64,000 bases of DNA from CAVSUZ01 sp963791885. Its GTDB lineage: Bacteria; Pseudomonadota; Alphaproteobacteria; Acetobacterales; Acetobacteraceae. Below, in pieces: positions 62,135 through 64,000 of this stretch (position 1 is the stretch's first letter; every line of letters starts with the position of its first letter). The translations under genes and the position numbers were made by a program. The notes under the pieces are model-generated. The model ran no database searches and was not told where the DNA came from. It saw only the letters and a list, made by a program, of their open reading frames with translations. Location: assembly GCA_963791885.1 (NCBI GenBank), contig CAWBUL010000005.1, positions 1 to 64,000 on the forward strand. Direction: 5' to 3'.

Positions 62135-64000
62135 ATGCCCCTGATACAGGAGACGGACTACGGCACCCCGCCGAGCAACTCTCCCGAACAGGTCACTCTC
62201 ACGATCGACGGGCAGGGCGTCACCGTCCCCGCCGGTACCTCCATCATGCGCGCGGCCATGGAAGCCGGCGTCACCGTGCCGAAGCTCTGCGCCACCGACA
62301 CGCTGACGGCGTTCGGCTCCTGCCGTCTCTGTCTTGTGGAAATCGAAGGTCGCAACGGAACCCCCGCCTCCTGCACAACACCTGTAATGCCGGGCATGAA
62401 GGTGTCGACCACGACCGACCGCCTGCGCCGGCTGCGTCGCAATGTCATGGAATTGTATCTCTCCGATCATCCGACCGATGGGTTTACTTCCCCGGTTGCA
62501 GGCAACAGCGAGATGCAGCGCATGGCGGGGATCGTCGGGCTGCGGGAGATCCGTTACGGACAGAACGGCCTCAATCACCTCCACGCACGCATCGACAATT
62601 CCAACCCATACTTTCAATTCGATCCCGCGCGCTGCATCGTCTGTTCGCGCTGCGTACGTGCCTGCGAGGAAACCCAGGGCACCTTCGCGCTGACGGTGGA
62701 CGGACGCGGCTTCGCATCGCGCATCGTGGCCAGTCAGGACGATCCCTTCCTGGAATCGGAATGCGTCTCCTGCGGCGCCTGCGTGCAGGCTTGTCCGACC
62801 GGGTCCCTGATCGAGAAATCGGTGATCGCGCTTGGTCAGCCGGAGCATTCCGTTGTTACGACCTGCGCTTATTGCGGCGTCGGCTGCAACTTCAAAGCAG
62901 AGATGCAGGGCGAGACCGTCGTGCGTATGGTCCCGTGGAAAGAAGGCAAGGCGAATCACGGGCACTCGTGCGTCAAGGGCCGCTTCGCCTGGGGCTACGC
63001 CATGCATCCTGACCGGATGATGCAGCCCATGGTGCGCGAGAAGATCACCGATCCATGGCGCGTCGTGAGCTGGGACGAGGCGATCGGTCGCGTCGCATCG
63101 GAGTTCAAGCGCATCCAGGCGCAGCACGGACGCGGAACTGTCGGGGCTATCACCTCATCTCGCTGCACGGACGAGGAAACCTATCTCATGCAGAAGCTGG
63201 TGCGCGCCGGCTTCGGCAACAACAACATCGATACCTGCGCACGCGTGTGTCACTCGCCGACCGGCTACGGGCTGAAGACCACGTTCGGCACCTCGGCTGG
63301 GACCAACGACTTCGATTCCGTCGCATTTGCCGACGTGATCATGGTGGTGGGCGCCAATCCGACCGACGGCCATCCGGTGTTCGCCTCCGCCATGAAGCGG
63401 CGGTTGCGCGAAGGTGCGCAGCTGATCGTGGTGGATCCACGGCGCATCGATTTGGTACGCGCACCGCACATCAAGGCGACCTACCACCTGCCTTTGCGTC
63501 CTGGCACGAACGTGGCGCTGCTTGATGCGATGGCCCACGTGATCGTCATCGAAGGACTGGTGAACGAGGCCTATGTGCGCGAACGCTGCGATCGGGATGC
63601 GTTCCAGGACTGGGCGCGCTTCGTTGCCGAGCCGCAGAACAGTCCGGAGGAAGTCGAGAAGGTCAGTGGTGTGCCCGCCAAGCTGATCCGCGATGCCGCT
63701 CGGTTGTACGCCACTGGCGGCAACGCCGCGATCTATTATGGTCTCGGCGTCACGGAGCACAGTCAGGGCAGCACAGGCGTTATGGCGCTGGCGAATCTTG
63801 CGATGGCGACGGGCAATGTCGGCAAGCAGGGCGCTGGCGTGAACCCGCTGCGCGGCCAGAACAACGTGCAGGGTTCGTGCGATATGGGTAGCTTCCCCCA
63901 CGAATTGCCCGGCTATCGGCACATCTCGGAACCAGGGGCGCGCGCGATCTACGAACGGATTTGGGGTGTGAAGCTGGACCCAGAGCCGGGTCTGCGCATC
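62135..64000 (+). CDS. fdsA: NAD-dependent formate dehydrogenase alpha (catalytic molybdenum) subunit, 3' end outside window
   Basis: At least 622 codons are present. The N-terminus has a [2Fe-2S] domain (PKLCATDTLTAFGSCRLCLV), an His/Cys3 cluster (DPARCIVCSRCVRACEETQG) and a ferredoxin pair (CVSCGACVQACPTGSL). The molybdopterin domain follows with TTCAYCGVGCNF ([4Fe-4S]) and the molybdenum-ligating Cys in CARVCHSPTGYG, so this is a Cys, not Sec, enzyme. It oxidises formate to CO2. The remaining domains and any fdsC/fdsD lie beyond 64000. Confidence 0.95.
   Translation, partial: MPLIQETDYGTPPSNSPEQVTLTIDGQGVTVPAGTSIMRAAMEAGVTVPKLCATDTLTAFGSCRLCLVEIEGRNGTPASCTTPVMPGMKVSTTTDRLRRLRRNVMELYLSDHPTDGFTSPVAGNSEMQRMAGIVGLREIRYGQNGLNHLHARIDNSNPYFQFDPARCIVCSRCVRACEETQGTFALTVDGRGFASRIVASQDDPFLESECVSCGACVQACPTGSLIEKSVIALGQPEHSVVTTCAYCGVGCNFKAEMQGETVVRMVPWKEGKANHGHSCVKGRFAWGYAMHPDRMMQPMVREKITDPWRVVSWDEAIGRVASEFKRIQAQHGRGTVGAITSSRCTDEETYLMQKLVRAGFGNNNIDTCARVCHSPTGYGLKTTFGTSAGTNDFDSVAFADVIMVVGANPTDGHPVFASAMKRRLREGAQLIVVDPRRIDLVRAPHIKATYHLPLRPGTNVALLDAMAHVIVIEGLVNEAYVRERCDRDAFQDWARFVAEPQNSPEEVEKVSGVPAKLIRDAARLYATGGNAAIYYGLGVTEHSQGSTGVMALANLAMATGNVGKQGAGVNPLRGQNNVQGSCDMGSFPHELPGYRHISEPGARAIYERIWGVKLDPEPGLRI

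Overview
This is a GC-rich bacterial chromosome segment, most likely from an alphaproteobacterium and plausibly from the Acetobacteraceae/Rhodospirillales. The placement is an inference from gene content: an NAD-dependent FdsGBA formate dehydrogenase, GluQ-RS, an IalB-type periplasmic protein, a formate/lactate/branched-chain amino acid metabolic profile, a tRNA with encoded CCA, and IS66, IS21 and IS3 elements. No rRNA gene is present to confirm it.

Layout. 1-300: the N-terminus of a tyrosine integrase faces the 3' end of a tRNA-Gln gene, which looks like the edge of an integrated island. 408-7763: a tripartite RND efflux operon (outer membrane lipoprotein, adaptor, pump with a frameshift) and pyruvate kinase. 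7795-13787: housekeeping and sugar-acid genes (RlmN, IalB-like, DapA-family lyase, FucU-like mutarotase, GluQ-RS, esterase, HNH nuclease, small lipoprotein). 13905-17316: livGFHM branched-chain amino acid importer genes with livM frameshifted; a solute-binding protein of the same class sits far away at 58797. 17695-22583: small hypothetical genes, a VOC protein, an alkyl-sulfatase-like hydrolase, ManC and a PAP2 protein. 22671-25679: lutABC lactate oxidation, with a transposase relic upstream. 26236-31984: a broken SDR, a cyclic-nucleotide-type MscS channel, a coupled sulfotransferase/diiron pair, and tandem PEP-CTERM-like secreted proteins. 32000-38146: a GNAT protein and a divergent alkaline-phosphatase-fold/TPR protein whose start codons overlap, then cytochrome c' and cytochrome b561 opposite a two-component system.

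38264-54345 is an accessory region: a Phd/VapC toxin-antitoxin pair with a perfect operator palindrome, a second vapC 3' end split by a complete IS66 with 8-bp target duplications, an array of very small genes (44300-45187), an alkylation-repair cluster (OGT, 2OG oxygenase, AlkB, AraC regulator), an arylsulfatase relic, a complete IS21 without target duplications, half an IS3 and a truncated PIN-like gene. 54439-64000 returns to metabolism: two predicted enzymes (SDR, FadJ-like), a secreted Asn/Gln-rich protein, the ABC solute-binding protein and the formate dehydrogenase operon, which runs off the right edge.

Two themes recur. First, several conserved genes carry single-base indels, often in short homopolymers (RND pump, livM, SDR, IS66 tnpA, arylsulfatase), so either decay or assembly error must be excluded before calling pseudogenes. 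Second, short repeated pieces are dispersed through the window: a REP-like palindromic family whose ends supply TAG stop codons, and at least three copies of the 3' end of the TPR gene. I did not find a complete, clearly new defence or biosynthetic system. The best candidates for new biology are the sulfotransferase/diiron pair, the catalytically degenerate AP-fold/TPR protein and the array of tiny membrane proteins.
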